Below, one piece after another: positions 52,663 through 61,815 of a DNA stretch of 64,000 nucleotides (its first letter is position 1; every line of letters starts with the position of its first letter). The stretch spans positions 1-64,000 of the forward strand of contig NZ_KN882179.1 in NCBI RefSeq assembly GCF_000934755.1, given 5' to 3'. The notes beneath the pieces were generated by a model that saw only the letters and a list, made by a program, of their open reading frames with translations, was not told the DNA's origin and searched no databases. Made by a program: the position numbers and the translations under genes. The DNA comes from Desulfonatronovibrio magnus. GTDB lineage: Bacteria > Desulfobacterota > Desulfovibrionia > Desulfovibrionales > Desulfonatronovibrionaceae.

Positions 52663-53408
52663 TCCATGACCTGTATTCTCAATCGTTTAATATCATTGGC
52701 TGAAGGTAAAAGATCAAAAATTTGGTCCAGATAGCCATTGTCTAAAACAAATTTACGGGAATAATCATAATTCAGGTCATAAACCCAGGAACATAACAGC
52801 AGTTTGAAGTCATTTTCGTACCGCATGGCAGAGTATTCACCCAGTCTGCCCTGACTGACCTGATCCAGTATTTCAGGTGAAACCCGATTCTCAGGATCAA
52901 GGCCCAGAGTAACAACTGTACTGGTGGCGTTGCCCGGAGTCAGATGGGAAAGCATGATGGGATAAATGTCCAGTTTGTCAGCGTCGCGCAGGACTTTACA
53001 TACAGATGCCGTTGTAAAAGGCAGACCAACGGGTATTTTCATGCGGCTGTGAAAAAGCACTGCAAGGCGCAGATCCCTTTTCTGAGCTATGCTCAGACAG
53101 TTAAACACCGGTTCTGCTGTAATGATTCTAAACCCCAGACCGGCATGATTGACAGACTCACTGTCTTTAAAAGTTTTGAACTGCCGATATTGCTCAAAGC
53201 GTCCAATATCGTGAAACAGACCGGTCAATCGACACAAAAAGACAAGCCCGCCGGGAAAGCCTTCACTTTCTGCAATACAGCGGGCTTGTTCAGCTACATT
53301 ATGTGAATGATCTTTTTTCAAGCTGATATTGGGGTCATTATCTGCGGCCTGGATGAACCTTTGAGCATAGTTGTTGAAAAAAGATTCAAAATAATTGTAA
53401 TCATTCAT
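52638..53408 (-). CDS. HD-domain phosphohydrolase
   Basis: 256 residues from the ATG at 53408, whose ATGA overlap with the upstream stop sets the start. Metal ligands of the HD superfamily are visible: His34/His36 in KKDHSHNVAEQA, His66-Asp67 in FHDIGRFEQYRQF, and later His pairs (AVLFHSRMKIP). Such proteins hydrolyse nucleotides or phosphodiesters; the substrate is unknown. It forms a three-gene run with a SHOCT-domain membrane protein and a 62-residue protein. Confidence 0.88.
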   Translation of the reverse strand: MNDYNYFESFFNNYAQRFIQAADNDPNISLKKDHSHNVAEQARCIAESEGFPGGLVFLCRLTGLFHDIGRFEQYRQFKTFKDSESVNHAGLGFRIITAEPVFNCLSIAQKRDLRLAVLFHSRMKIPVGLPFTTASVCKVLRDADKLDIYPIMLSHLTPGNATSTVVTLGLDPENRVSPEILDQVSQGRLGEYSAMRYENDFKLLLCSWVYDLNYDYSRKFVLDNGYLDQIFDLLPSANDIKRLRIQVMDHLVRSSS

Positions 53409-53737
53409 TTTTCCAGAAGCCATTTCTTATGCTCAAACTCATCCTCGCTTATCTCGCCTTTGGCCAGTCGCTGGCGCAGGATATCCACTGCTTCCCGAAC
53501 TCTTTCCCGCTCCTGCTCAGCTTCCAGATCCATTTCCTTGTCTCTGAAAATCCCCTTTGGCCCGAAAAGTATCCGTAAAAAACCCAGGATGACAGCAAGG
53601 ATAACCCCTATAAAGACAAACTTTGACAGGGTCAGGATCCAGCTTCCTGTGAAACCTTCTCCAAACGGCCAGTAGGACCAGTCCACATTGCTCAGGCCAA
53701 AAACTGCCAAAGTCTGCCAGAATAACATTGTATTCAT
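53405..53737 (-). CDS. Membrane protein with C-terminal SHOCT-like motif
   Basis: 110 residues. A hydrophobic segment (SWILTLSKFVFIGVILAVILGFLRILFG, about 32-60) is followed by a Glu/Arg-rich coiled coil and a SHOCT-type end (AVDILRQRLAKGEISEDEFEHKKWLLEK), a short oligomerisation motif common at protein termini. AAGGTGG precedes the ATG at 53737. It shares an ATGA overlap with the HD gene and may tether it to the membrane. Confidence 0.85.
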   Translation of the reverse strand: MNTMLFWQTLAVFGLSNVDWSYWPFGEGFTGSWILTLSKFVFIGVILAVILGFLRILFGPKGIFRDKEMDLEAEQERERVREAVDILRQRLAKGEISEDEFEHKKWLLEK

Positions 53738-53758
53738 AAAAAATCCACCTTGAGGCCA

Positions 53759-53947
53759 TTAACCTTCGTAATATGAGTAAAACTCAGGGTGAATCACAAT
53801 AAAAACCTTGTTGTCCTTATCCTGGATTTTTACAACCTGCTCCGGCATCAGGCCAACATCAACAGCCATGTCTTCAATCCGTTCCTTTTCCTTATTAACA
53901 GCTTCACTCATCTCATCAAATGTTGCTACAATAACCCAGTCATCCAT
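53759..53947 (-). CDS. Hypothetical protein, 62 residues
   Basis: Intact frame with a good AAGGAGATGA ribosome binding site. Acidic, soluble, opening MDDWVIVATFDEMSEAV and closing DNKVFIVIHPEFYSYYEG, suggesting a small alpha/beta protein. Not recognised. First gene of the run with the SHOCT and HD proteins (22 bp to the next start). Confidence 0.7.
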   Translation of the reverse strand: MDDWVIVATFDEMSEAVNKEKERIEDMAVDVGLMPEQVVKIQDKDNKVFIVIHPEFYSYYEG

Positions 53948-53968
53948 GATTCATCTCCTTGTACCAAA

Positions 53969-54141
53969 GCTTTACACTTTTCTGAAAGATCGATTGTGGA
54001 CAGTCCCAAAGTCAGGGGCAGTCCCCCTCCGGGCTGTAGCCTCCGGGCAGGAAGCCGTGCCATGCTGTTAAAATCAGGCTTTAATCCCAAAATAGCTATG
54101 GCACACAGCTCATTATTTATGTTTTCAGAAAAGCGTAATGC
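53969..54141. mobile_element. Palindromic element D2
   Basis: Ends GCTTTACACTTTTCTGAAA and, on the other strand, GCATTACGCTTTTCTGAAA. The interior holds the CCTCCGGGCTGTAGCCTCCG module shared with A1 and A2. No flanking duplication was found. Confidence 0.65.
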
Positions 54142-54211
54142 TCCCTGTTTATGTTGTGTTGTCAAATTTCCAGCTGAAAACAATAAATTACCCCGATAAA
54201 ATCATTTTATC

Positions 54212-54361
54212 GTATCTGTTTAGCGCTTTGGATGTGGCACGGGGACTGGCTCTTCCGGGACCCACTTGTCCCAAAAATGAGTCATTTTGAGCACAAATTG
54301 ATGCTCAAGTGGCTCCCGGAGTGCCTGTCCCCTGCTTTCCTTAAAAGCGCTAAACAGATAT
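54212..54361. mobile_element. MITE-like element A3 with 8-bp target duplication
   Basis: 150-bp element in inverted orientation to A1. Left end GTATCTGTTTAGCGCTTTG; right end on the other strand ATATCTGTTTAGCGCTTTT. ATTTTATC flanks both sides (54204-54211 and 54362-54369). It lacks the roughly 32-bp CCTCCGGGCTGTATGCC module present in A1 but otherwise matches it closely. Confidence 0.85.
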
Positions 54362-54398
54362 ATTTTATCTAACCATAGTAAGTTTTGCTGGCAAAAGT

Positions 54399-55046
54399 TT
54401 ATCTGGCATCAGGCCAGGGAGAGCAACGCCTGCATGGTGCATGGCCAGCGTAAAAAGCATCATAAATTGAAGAAAATTCTATCCTGTTTTGAGGAGAGAT
54501 GCGCTGGCCATATCCACAAGTAGCTACATGAAAACGCTGGGATCGCCTGTTGCCAACGAAATTTAGATCTAATTCATCAAGCGTAAAAATTTCCGGCCAG
54601 AATCCAAGGTTCTGTTCCATGGCCTGGCGCTGGGCTCTCAGCAGTCTTGATGAGATCTCTTCATCCTGCTGTTCATGAGGATAGTAAAATGCATAACCAT
54701 CTCTTATAAGTAACAGATTGATATTTTGTCCATCAGGAAGATAAAGGTAGGCAAGAGTTCTTCCAAACCTGTCTCTGGGTTCCTGTCCAGTACGCATGGT
54801 AATGGTTCTGCCCATAACCAGATCTTCCAGGCGCTGTGTAGCTTCTCTGGCAAAATACTGATCCTGTCCGCCATCAAAACCTGTCTCAGGAGCATCTATG
54901 CCTTTGAGGCGGACAACTTCTCTGTTGTCTAAGATTACTGTATCTCCGTCCGGCACCCATGCTACACGAACATCTTGAGCACCTGCCAGCCCATACAAAA
55001 ACAGACAAAATAAAAATATAAAAAAGACTCTAAATACTTTACACAT
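54399..55046 (-). CDS. Secreted thermonuclease-like nuclease with C-terminal zinc-binding-type domain
   Basis: 215 residues from the ATG at 55046 (CAGGAG before it). Signal peptide VFRVFFIFLFCLFLYGLAGA. The staphylococcal nuclease fold follows: PDGDTVIL, RLKGIDAPE and FGRTLAYLYLP with active-site Arg/Asp/Glu. The last 45 residues (FVGNRRSQRFHVATCGYGQR to HAPCRRCSPW) form the small Cys/His 'Ada-like' metal-binding tail seen in some exported nucleases. It probably degrades DNA or RNA outside the cytoplasm. Confidence 0.9.
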   Translation of the reverse strand: MCKVFRVFFIFLFCLFLYGLAGAQDVRVAWVPDGDTVILDNREVVRLKGIDAPETGFDGGQDQYFAREATQRLEDLVMGRTITMRTGQEPRDRFGRTLAYLYLPDGQNINLLLIRDGYAFYYPHEQQDEEISSRLLRAQRQAMEQNLGFWPEIFTLDELDLNFVGNRRSQRFHVATCGYGQRISPQNRIEFSSIYDAFYAGHAPCRRCSPWPDAR

Positions 55047-55069
55047 AAACACTCCTGATCCATTATAAA

Positions 55070-55170
55070 AGAAGACAAGCGCTCCGAGATCCACTTGTGC
55101 ATCGGCCGATGTTTTAAACGTGTTGTTTAAGGGGCTATCAGGTTCCGGGAGGGCCAGTCCAGGAAAAACT
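55070..55170. repeat. Palindromic repeat behind rpoD
   Basis: AAGCGCTCCGAGATCCACTT and the mirrored GGTTCCGGGAGGGCCAGTCC share the arms of element A without clear termini or duplication. It lies between rpoD and the nuclease gene. No hairpin terminator with a T-run was seen for rpoD. Confidence 0.5.
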
Positions 55171-55191
55171 TCCCAATGGCAAAAATGTCAT

Positions 55192-56958
55192 CTAAGTTTC
55201 ATAATAGGTTTTCAGACAAGAGCTGCGAACAGGATGTCTTAGCTTGCGCAGGGCCTTGGCTTCGATCTGCCTGATTCTCTCCCTTGTGACGTTAAATAGT
55301 TTGCCCACTTCCTCCAGGGTATGATCCGACTTCTCACCAATGCCGAAACGCTTGCGCAGAACCTGTTCCTCCCTTGGGGTCAACTCTGCAAGAACTTTGG
55401 CAATCTGCTCGGAAAGCTTGGAATTAACCACTTCATCTGCAGGAGCCACTGCTTTTTTATCCTCAATAAAATCGCCGAGGCTGGAATCTTCTTCATCTCC
55501 AATAGGAGTTTCTAAGGAGATGGGTTCTTTGGCGATCTTCAAGACCTTTTTAACTTTTTCCAAAGGATAGTCCATGCGCTCGGCTATCTCTTCCGGACTT
55601 GGATCGCGGCCAAGTTCCTGGACAAGATATCTTGAAGTACGCACCAGTTTATTAATAGTCTCAATCATATGAACGGGAATGCGGATAGTACGCGCCTGAT
55701 CTGCAATAGCCCTGGTTATGGCCTGTCTGATCCACCAGGTGGCGTAAGTGGAAAACTTGTAACCGCGCTGATATTCAAATTTGTCCACTGCCTTCATCAG
55801 GCCGATGTTACCTTCCTGAATAAGGTCAAGAAACTGCAGGCCCCTATTGGTGTATTTCTTGGCAATACTCACCACAAGACGCAAATTAGCCCTGATAAGT
55901 TCCTGCTTGGCCTTCAAAGCGTCATGATTACCCCTTCTGATGCGCCATAGTATTTCCTCAAGCTCATGCACGTTATGCATGCACTTCTGCTCAAGGCGCT
56001 CTAAAATTTCAGTTTTGCCATAGATCATTTCCTTGAAGGAAAACAACTCCTCTATGGTCATATCCAATTGATCAGCCGCTGCTACTGGATTAATTTCTCT
56101 TTTATCTAACTTTTCCAAAAGAGAAAAAAGCTCTTCATTGGAAAGTCCGAGAGAAAGTATGTAGGCACTCAAATCACGCTGACAGTTATACATCTGGCGC
56201 ACATAATCACTCACAGTTTCAATGATCCTGTCAATCAGCGTCTTTTCAATTTTAATGTTGCGCAGACACTCCACTATGTCATCTTTATAATCCATGATTT
56301 TTTTCTGCATACCATAGACTCTGCGGTCAAGCCGAGCGCAGTCATTGAGTTTTTCATAGACATTGCGCCTCTTGCGGTAAATATTTTTGACCTCTTCCAA
56401 CAGAGAAATCACCCTCTCTCGCTGATTCATTTCTTCCTCAGAGGGATCATCCTCTTCAATGGTCTTGACCACATCCTTCAGCTTGATACGTTCCTTTCGC
56501 AGATCTTCGCCAACTCCGATAAGTTCTTCAACAGCCACAGGAACTTCCACGAGAGAATAGAGCACTTCCATCTCACCGGCTTCAATCTTTTTAGCAATCA
56601 CCACCTCGCCATCTCTGTCTAACAAACCTACTGCTCCCATTTCACGCAAGTACATGCGTACAGGATCACTGCTTCTGGAAAGAGTGTCTGAAACATCCTC
56701 CAATTTTTCCAGATTGATAGCCAGAGTCTCGGCAATGGTCTCGGAATCTTCAGGTACTACCGACATGGTTTTACCCATCTTTCCGTCAACTATGGCAATA
56801 TCAAGCTGATCAAAAATCGAGATAATCTCTTCGATCTGGTCAGGAGTGGTCACGTCAGAGGGCAAGGCCTTGTTAATTTCCTCAAATGTAAGGAAACCTT
56901 TTTTCCTGCCCTCAGCCAGAAGTGTTTTTATCTGTTGTACATCTTTGATGCTGCGCAT
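55192..56958 (-). CDS. rpoD: RNA polymerase primary sigma factor (sigma-70)
   Basis: 588 residues. Region 1.1 (about 1-80), 1.2 with [21 protein letters not shown] near 97, a non-conserved insert, region 2 with the [34 protein letters not shown] core, region 3 ([11 protein letters not shown]...) and region 4 with the [14 protein letters not shown] and [29 protein letters not shown] helix-turn-helix. All promoter-contact segments are present. It is last in the rpsU-yqeY-mutS2-dnaG-rpoD run. Confidence 0.98.
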   Translation of the reverse strand: MRSIKDVQQIKTLLAEGRKKGFLTFEEINKALPSDVTTPDQIEEIISIFDQLDIAIVDGKMGKTMSVVPEDSETIAETLAINLEKLEDVSDTLSRSSDPVRMYLREMGAVGLLDRDGEVVIAKKIEAGEMEVLYSLVEVPVAVEELIGVGEDLRKERIKLKDVVKTIEEDDPSEEEMNQRERVISLLEEVKNIYRKRRNVYEKLNDCARLDRRVYGMQKKIMDYKDDIVECLRNIKIEKTLIDRIIETVSDYVRQMYNCQRDLSAYILSLGLSNEELFSLLEKLDKREINPVAAADQLDMTIEELFSFKEMIYGKTEILERLEQKCMHNVHELEEILWRIRRGNHDALKAKQELIRANLRLVVSIAKKYTNRGLQFLDLIQEGNIGLMKAVDKFEYQRGYKFSTYATWWIRQAITRAIADQARTIRIPVHMIETINKLVRTSRYLVQELGRDPSPEEIAERMDYPLEKVKKVLKIAKEPISLETPIGDEEDSSLGDFIEDKKAVAPADEVVNSKLSEQIAKVLAELTPREEQVLRKRFGIGEKSDHTLEEVGKLFNVTRERIRQIEAKALRKLRHPVRSSCLKTYYET

Positions 56959-56976
56959 TGCCCCCCCTTGAAAATT

Positions 56977-58704
56977 CTATATTGATTTGATTTTATCATT
57001 ATACACACTCTGCATCATGCGAAGGATTCTTTTAATTTCATCTTTGTCATTGTTTTTTTGGGCCCTGATCAGGGCCTGCTTGTAATTTTGCCTAATCAAG
57101 GTCAGGTAGTTTTCATCAATGAACCCTGACAATTCATTAAAAATTTCCTCCTTATTTACTTTTAGAGACGACTCCTGCATCCTGGCACGGTAATAAAAGT
57201 CCAGTTCTCCAGCGTCAAAACCATGTTCTTCATCCTTGTCCGACTTGGTCTTTATTTTGTTCCAGAACGTTCTGGACCAGCTGGAGCTTAAAACAATATC
57301 AAGGTTTTTCTGGTCCAGATGATTTCTGTATTCAGGAAAACAAACAGCAAAAGTCAGTATCTCCAGATCTCTCAGACATGGCTTGTGAACATTCTCATTA
57401 TCTTTTCCCTCTGCACGGGGTGGTCTTTTTCCGGGCTGCTTATCCTTGAGGCCCTTTCTAAGCTCTGTTTCGGTGAGCCCCAAAAGCCCTGCTACTTTGG
57501 GGATATAATATGTTTTCAGGGAGAAATCCTTAAGCCCTCCAAGAAAACCGTTTACCCAGGCCATCATCTCTTTTGGAGAACTGTCAGCATTAAGAAATGA
57601 CAGACAATATCTCAGGCCCTCATCAGTCTGTTTAAGCAGTTCGTCAAAATGGTCAGCCCCATTTTGCACCAGAATGCTGTGAGCATCTTCAGAGTCTGGA
57701 AAGTTTAGGACCTGACACTTGAGGCCAGCACTGAGAATCATGGCCGCACTCCTGAAAGCAGCTTTTCTGCCGGCCTGGTCACCATCAAACAAAACAATCA
57801 CTTCACGGCATAATCCAGAGAGACGTCGAACCTGAGCTCTGGTCAGAGCTGTTCCTAATACCCCACAACTGTTGGCAAATCCATACTGGTGCAGGGCCAG
57901 GACATCGAGATAACCTTCTGTAAGAAAAACCTTTCTGGTCTGAGTTATGTGCTTTCTTGCCTGATACAGGCCGTAGAGATGTTCTCCTTTTGTATATACT
58001 GGATTTTCACTGCTGTTGAGATATTTGGGCTCTCCCTCGCCGATTACCCGCCCACCAAAGGCCACGACCATGCCAGACAGACTGATGATGGGAAATATCA
58101 GCCTGGCTCTAAAACGATCATATATGCGACCCCGATTATTCTGGCTGAGCACTCCGGCCATGACACCGTGTTCAGGAGAAAATTTTCTCCGACCAAGAAA
58201 GTTAGTCAATTCCTGCCAGCCATCCGGACTCCATCCCAGTCGAAAAGATCTGACAATTTCCTGAGATATTTTACGTGCGCTTAAATATTTTCGGGCTTCC
58301 TCTCCCTGACTGGACCAGAGGCAATCCATAAAAAATTTTCCGGCTAAGGAGTTGATTTCCTGGGCAATGCTGACATTGTTTTTTTTCTCAATATTTTCTT
58401 CTGATTTCTCTAAGGAAATCTCTACCCCTGCTTCCGAAGCCAGTTGGCGCACTGCTTCAGAAAAATCCAATCCATTGATATTTTTATAAAATTCAATGAT
58501 ATCCCCTGCAGCCTGACACCCGAAGCAATAATAAAAGCCCTTATCAGGGCTAACCGTGAATGAGGGCTTTGTTTCTTCGTGAAAAGGGCATGGAGCTGAC
58601 CATCTGTCTCCCACAGGTCTAAGTTCAATATATCTGCTGATGATATCGACTATGGACAGCTTTGACTTAATTTCAGCTATTGTATTTGAGTCTATGACCG
58701 CCAT
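56977..58704 (-). CDS. dnaG: DNA primase
   Basis: 575 residues. The N-terminal CHC2 zinc finger has ligands Cys39, His42, Cys60 and Cys63 (CPFHEETKPSF...FYYCFGC). The TOPRIM core runs from VFLTEGYLDVLALHQYG near 262 to FDGDQAGRKA near 310. A shorter C-terminal helicase-binding region follows. It makes RNA primers for replication. It lies 18 bp upstream of rpoD; a 600-bp repeat-filled gap separates it from mutS2. Confidence 0.97.
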   Translation of the reverse strand: MAVIDSNTIAEIKSKLSIVDIISRYIELRPVGDRWSAPCPFHEETKPSFTVSPDKGFYYCFGCQAAGDIIEFYKNINGLDFSEAVRQLASEAGVEISLEKSEENIEKKNNVSIAQEINSLAGKFFMDCLWSSQGEEARKYLSARKISQEIVRSFRLGWSPDGWQELTNFLGRRKFSPEHGVMAGVLSQNNRGRIYDRFRARLIFPIISLSGMVVAFGGRVIGEGEPKYLNSSENPVYTKGEHLYGLYQARKHITQTRKVFLTEGYLDVLALHQYGFANSCGVLGTALTRAQVRRLSGLCREVIVLFDGDQAGRKAAFRSAAMILSAGLKCQVLNFPDSEDAHSILVQNGADHFDELLKQTDEGLRYCLSFLNADSSPKEMMAWVNGFLGGLKDFSLKTYYIPKVAGLLGLTETELRKGLKDKQPGKRPPRAEGKDNENVHKPCLRDLEILTFAVCFPEYRNHLDQKNLDIVLSSSWSRTFWNKIKTKSDKDEEHGFDAGELDFYYRARMQESSLKVNKEEIFNELSGFIDENYLTLIRQNYKQALIRAQKNNDKDEIKRILRMMQSVYNDKIKSI

Positions 58705-58839
58705 CAGTCCGCCTGTAAAAAACGATTAATATCCCAGCCTGACACCTTCCCCGAAAAATAAGGCTCAACTCAAACCCTGACATAAAAAATCAATGATAAT
58801 TACCAATCAGGAAAGTTAAGTCATTAGACTCACTTGTCC

Positions 58840-58950
58840 AGCCCTGCACTGCAGAAAGTCTGAAGCCGGAGACAGTCCCTGAGCCAAGCGCAAAGTTGTT
58901 ATCTTTGACGGAACTTTTCCTGCAACTGTACATTAATCATAAGCAAAAAT
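58840..58950. repeat. Fragment of the 23.6/30.5 kb hairpin block
   Basis: GACAGTCCCTGAGCCAAGCG, AAAGTTGTTATCTTTGACGG and CATTAATCATAAGCAAAAAT match segments at 30460-30545 and, inverted, 23570-23640. Confidence 0.6.
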
Positions 58951-58994
58951 CCTCAGCCTCCATCCCCCACAGCCTTCAACCTCCAGCCTTAAAC

Positions 58995-59259
58995 CTTCTT
59001 CCTTCTTCCTTCAGCCTTCCGCCTTCTTCCTTCTTCCTTCAGCCTTCTTCCTTCAGCCTTCAGCCTTCTTCCTTCAGCCTTCTTCCTTCTTCCTTCAGCC
59101 TTCTTCCTTCAGCCTTCAGCCTTCTTCCTTCAGCCTTCAGCCTTCTTCCTTCAGCCTTCAGCCTTCTTCCTTCAGCCTTCTTCCTTCAGCCTTCCGCCTT
59201 CCGCCTTCAGCCTTCAGCCTTCTTCCTTCAGCCTTCTTCCTTCAGCCTTCTTCCTTCAG
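58995..59259. repeat. Heptanucleotide array, about 37 units (CTTCNNC class)
   Basis: CTTCTTC, CTTCAGC and CTTCCGC units in unbroken 7-bp register, followed at 59285 by an element C right-end fragment (GGGTTGTGTGGGCACAGCC). It lies about 60 bp behind the mutS2 stop codon, between mutS2 and dnaG. One strand is nearly pure pyrimidine. Confidence 0.92.
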
Positions 59260-59321
59260 ATATCCCCCCAATTAACGATCATTGTTTAAGTTGGGTTGTG
59301 TGGGCACAGCCCCCATTAGAG

Positions 59322-61622
59322 TTATTGCAACTCCACCTCAGTCATGCCGGCACCTCCTGATTCTTCAGAAGCGCAGGCAAAACTTTGCACCATAGGACTA
59401 TGCTTTAAATGATGGTGAACAGCCTCTCGCAGAGCTCCGGTGCCTTTGCCATGAATAATTTCTATATTTTTTCGCCCCTCAAGCACAGCCCGGTCCAGAT
59501 AATGTTCAAGTTCCTGCAACGCTTCATCTGAATATTTACCCCTGAGGTCGAGTCGCAGCGGCATAACTTTATCCGCAGCTCTGGAAAAGGTATGTTGAGT
59601 TTGAGTCTCATTTGTCTGGACAGAAACAAGAGTATCTGGCCTGACCCAGAGAGATATACCTCCCAGATCAATCTTGACCTGCTTTTTCCTGTCATCCATT
59701 TCCTGAATTACTCCCTGTTTCTGCCAGGGCTGGTAGATAAATCTGTCCCCTGGGGAAACATCTTCCCAGGTAGTACATTTTTGGGGAGAGATTTTCTCTT
59801 GCTGTGACTGGGACTCAAGCTTGCTTCTCAAGCTGGACATTTCCTTCAAGGCTTTTTTGCGCCCGATCTTCTGCTTTTCCCACTGATCCAGAATTTGCTT
59901 AGAGCAGTTTCGGACCTCACTGATCAATTCCTGCTTTTCACGGTTTAAATCTGACAACATTTTGCTGTACTTTTTCTGAAACTTCTTTTCCTGCTCAGAA
60001 AGATCCTGCAGCTTATGTTCTCGCCTTACTGCAAGGTCATTGAGCCTTGCAAAAATTTCATCCTGTTTCTGACCGTCAATGAGCATGTACTCTTCAGCCC
60101 TGGATATAATCTCTGAAGCAAGCCCCTGTTTTCTAGCCACATCCAGAGCCAGGCTGGCCCCAACCTGGTCATAGGCTAACCGGTATAAAGGCTTGCCTGT
60201 GATATTATCAAAAAGGACAGAAGCAGCACGCACCTCTTTCCTGGATAGTGCGTAAGCTTTCAATGATGGAAAGTGTGTAGCAGTAGCCACCCATGCTCCT
60301 TTTTCCACCAGTTCGTCAACAACGGCCTGGGCCAGTGCAGCTCCCTGACCGGGATCTGTGCCCACACCAAATTCGTCCAGAATAATTAGTGTTCCGGCAT
60401 CAACATGTGGCCAGAATTTTGTGAAATGATCAATTTGAGCAGTGAAGGTGCTCAGGCTGTCTTCTACACTTTGCTCAGAAACCATGGAAACATAAATTTT
60501 GTTCCACATGGGAATGGAACTGCCTTCAGCCGCAGGGACCGGTAAGGCGCACAAGGCCATCAAAGCTGCCAGCCCCAGTGTTTTAAGGCAAACCGTTTTG
60601 CCTCCGGCATTACCTCCGGATACCACCAGCGCATGCTGGCCTTCATCCAGCTCAATATTTACAGGTACAGCATCGAAGCCACCCAGCACCAGCAATGGAT
60701 GCCGTACATTTTTCAGCCGCAGAGCACGGCTTTCTTTGGAGATATCTAAAAAGGAAGCATTGAGTTTACGGGCAAACTTGACCTTGGCCAGCATGACATC
60801 CATCATGACCATCCACTGCAGCAAGAGATCAAGACCGGGCTGTGCCTGGCGAAAAACATCTGTCAGATACTCAAGAACTCGATTAAGTTCCTCTCGTTCC
60901 TGTCTTTTGAGTTTTTGAAGATTGTTGTTAAGTTCGGTGAGATAAAACGGTTCAAAATAGCAGGTTTCGCCGGTCTGGGAATAATCATGGATAATCCCCT
61001 GCAGCTTGCCTTTAAAGTTGGACTTCAGCGCCAGCACATATCTGTCTGAAGAAATGGTCAGGTATTCATCCTGCAGATAATGAGAGATATTGGAATGGGT
61101 CAGGGACTCATTCACTTTTTTAGAGCATTGATGCCTTATGGACCTTATCTCTTCTCTTATGGAATACAGCCCTGGAGAACTTTCATCGCTTATCTCCCCA
61201 GTACTGCTGATGCACCTGAGGAGCGCAGAGAAAAGTTTGTCCGGCCATGTCTGATCAATCCTTGTCTCACTGATTCTGACAAATCTTTGTGAGTCCAGGT
61301 TGTCAATGAGAGCAATAAAATCATTAGCCTGCTGTAAAAATGCCCTTATTTCCCAGAATTCTTCCAGTTGCACAATATGGTCTGTCTGCCTTACCCTGTT
61401 CAGGCTGGAAGAAATGTCCGGGAATGAATTTATGGTTAATCCGCATTCAGCACAACAAGACATGACTTCCCGCAAGAATTCAGTCTTGGAAGTCAATTCT
61501 TCTGAAGAAGTGATCACGGCAGTATTTAAGCAGGCTTCCTTTCCGGAAGAGGAAACAGCTTCATTACTCAAATGCCGCAGGACTTTATTAAACTCCAGCA
61601 GAGTGATGGTTTTTTGTTCCAT
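59322..61622 (-). CDS. mutS2: Endonuclease MutS2
   Basis: 766 residues. MutS core domain III and the ABC-type ATPase domain have Walker A SGGNAGGKTVCLKT near 335, Walker B TLIILDEFGVGTDPGQGAAL near 415 and ATHFPSLKAYALS near 445. A long coiled coil (about 515-610) leads to a KOW-like segment and a C-terminal Smr nuclease domain (LRLDLRGKYSDEA, IEIIHGKGTGALREAV). MutS2 acts on branched DNA and, in some bacteria, on collided ribosomes. Between yqeY and dnaG it interrupts the usual rpsU-dnaG-rpoD order. Confidence 0.96.
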   Translation of the reverse strand: MEQKTITLLEFNKVLRHLSNEAVSSSGKEACLNTAVITSSEELTSKTEFLREVMSCCAECGLTINSFPDISSSLNRVRQTDHIVQLEEFWEIRAFLQQANDFIALIDNLDSQRFVRISETRIDQTWPDKLFSALLRCISSTGEISDESSPGLYSIREEIRSIRHQCSKKVNESLTHSNISHYLQDEYLTISSDRYVLALKSNFKGKLQGIIHDYSQTGETCYFEPFYLTELNNNLQKLKRQEREELNRVLEYLTDVFRQAQPGLDLLLQWMVMMDVMLAKVKFARKLNASFLDISKESRALRLKNVRHPLLVLGGFDAVPVNIELDEGQHALVVSGGNAGGKTVCLKTLGLAALMALCALPVPAAEGSSIPMWNKIYVSMVSEQSVEDSLSTFTAQIDHFTKFWPHVDAGTLIILDEFGVGTDPGQGAALAQAVVDELVEKGAWVATATHFPSLKAYALSRKEVRAASVLFDNITGKPLYRLAYDQVGASLALDVARKQGLASEIISRAEEYMLIDGQKQDEIFARLNDLAVRREHKLQDLSEQEKKFQKKYSKMLSDLNREKQELISEVRNCSKQILDQWEKQKIGRKKALKEMSSLRSKLESQSQQEKISPQKCTTWEDVSPGDRFIYQPWQKQGVIQEMDDRKKQVKIDLGGISLWVRPDTLVSVQTNETQTQHTFSRAADKVMPLRLDLRGKYSDEALQELEHYLDRAVLEGRKNIEIIHGKGTGALREAVHHHLKHSPMVQSFACASEESGGAGMTEVELQ

Positions 61623-61815
61623 TATACAGAGTACTCATTAAACAGCATAAATGAAGCTGACTGTGGCTGCTACCCAAAGGTGAAGAGGTGCTCAGGCCAA
61701 AACCTGGCCTCCTGCATGGATTTTTGTTTTTGTGAAATAATTTGAGCAGTGCATAAATGGCGTCATAAGATGACAACGCTGCTCTGGAAAATAATGTTCT
61801 GGGAAATCGGAAAAA

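Noticed and set aside
2169-59259. CRISPR array
   Set aside because: The tandem repeats have no unique spacers of 30-40 bp between conserved 25-37 bp repeats, and no cas gene is present.
58896-59360. 154-residue open frame with Leu-Pro-Ser-Ala-Phe-Ser repeats
   Set aside because: Translation of the CTTCNNC array; no start signal and antisense to the end of mutS2.
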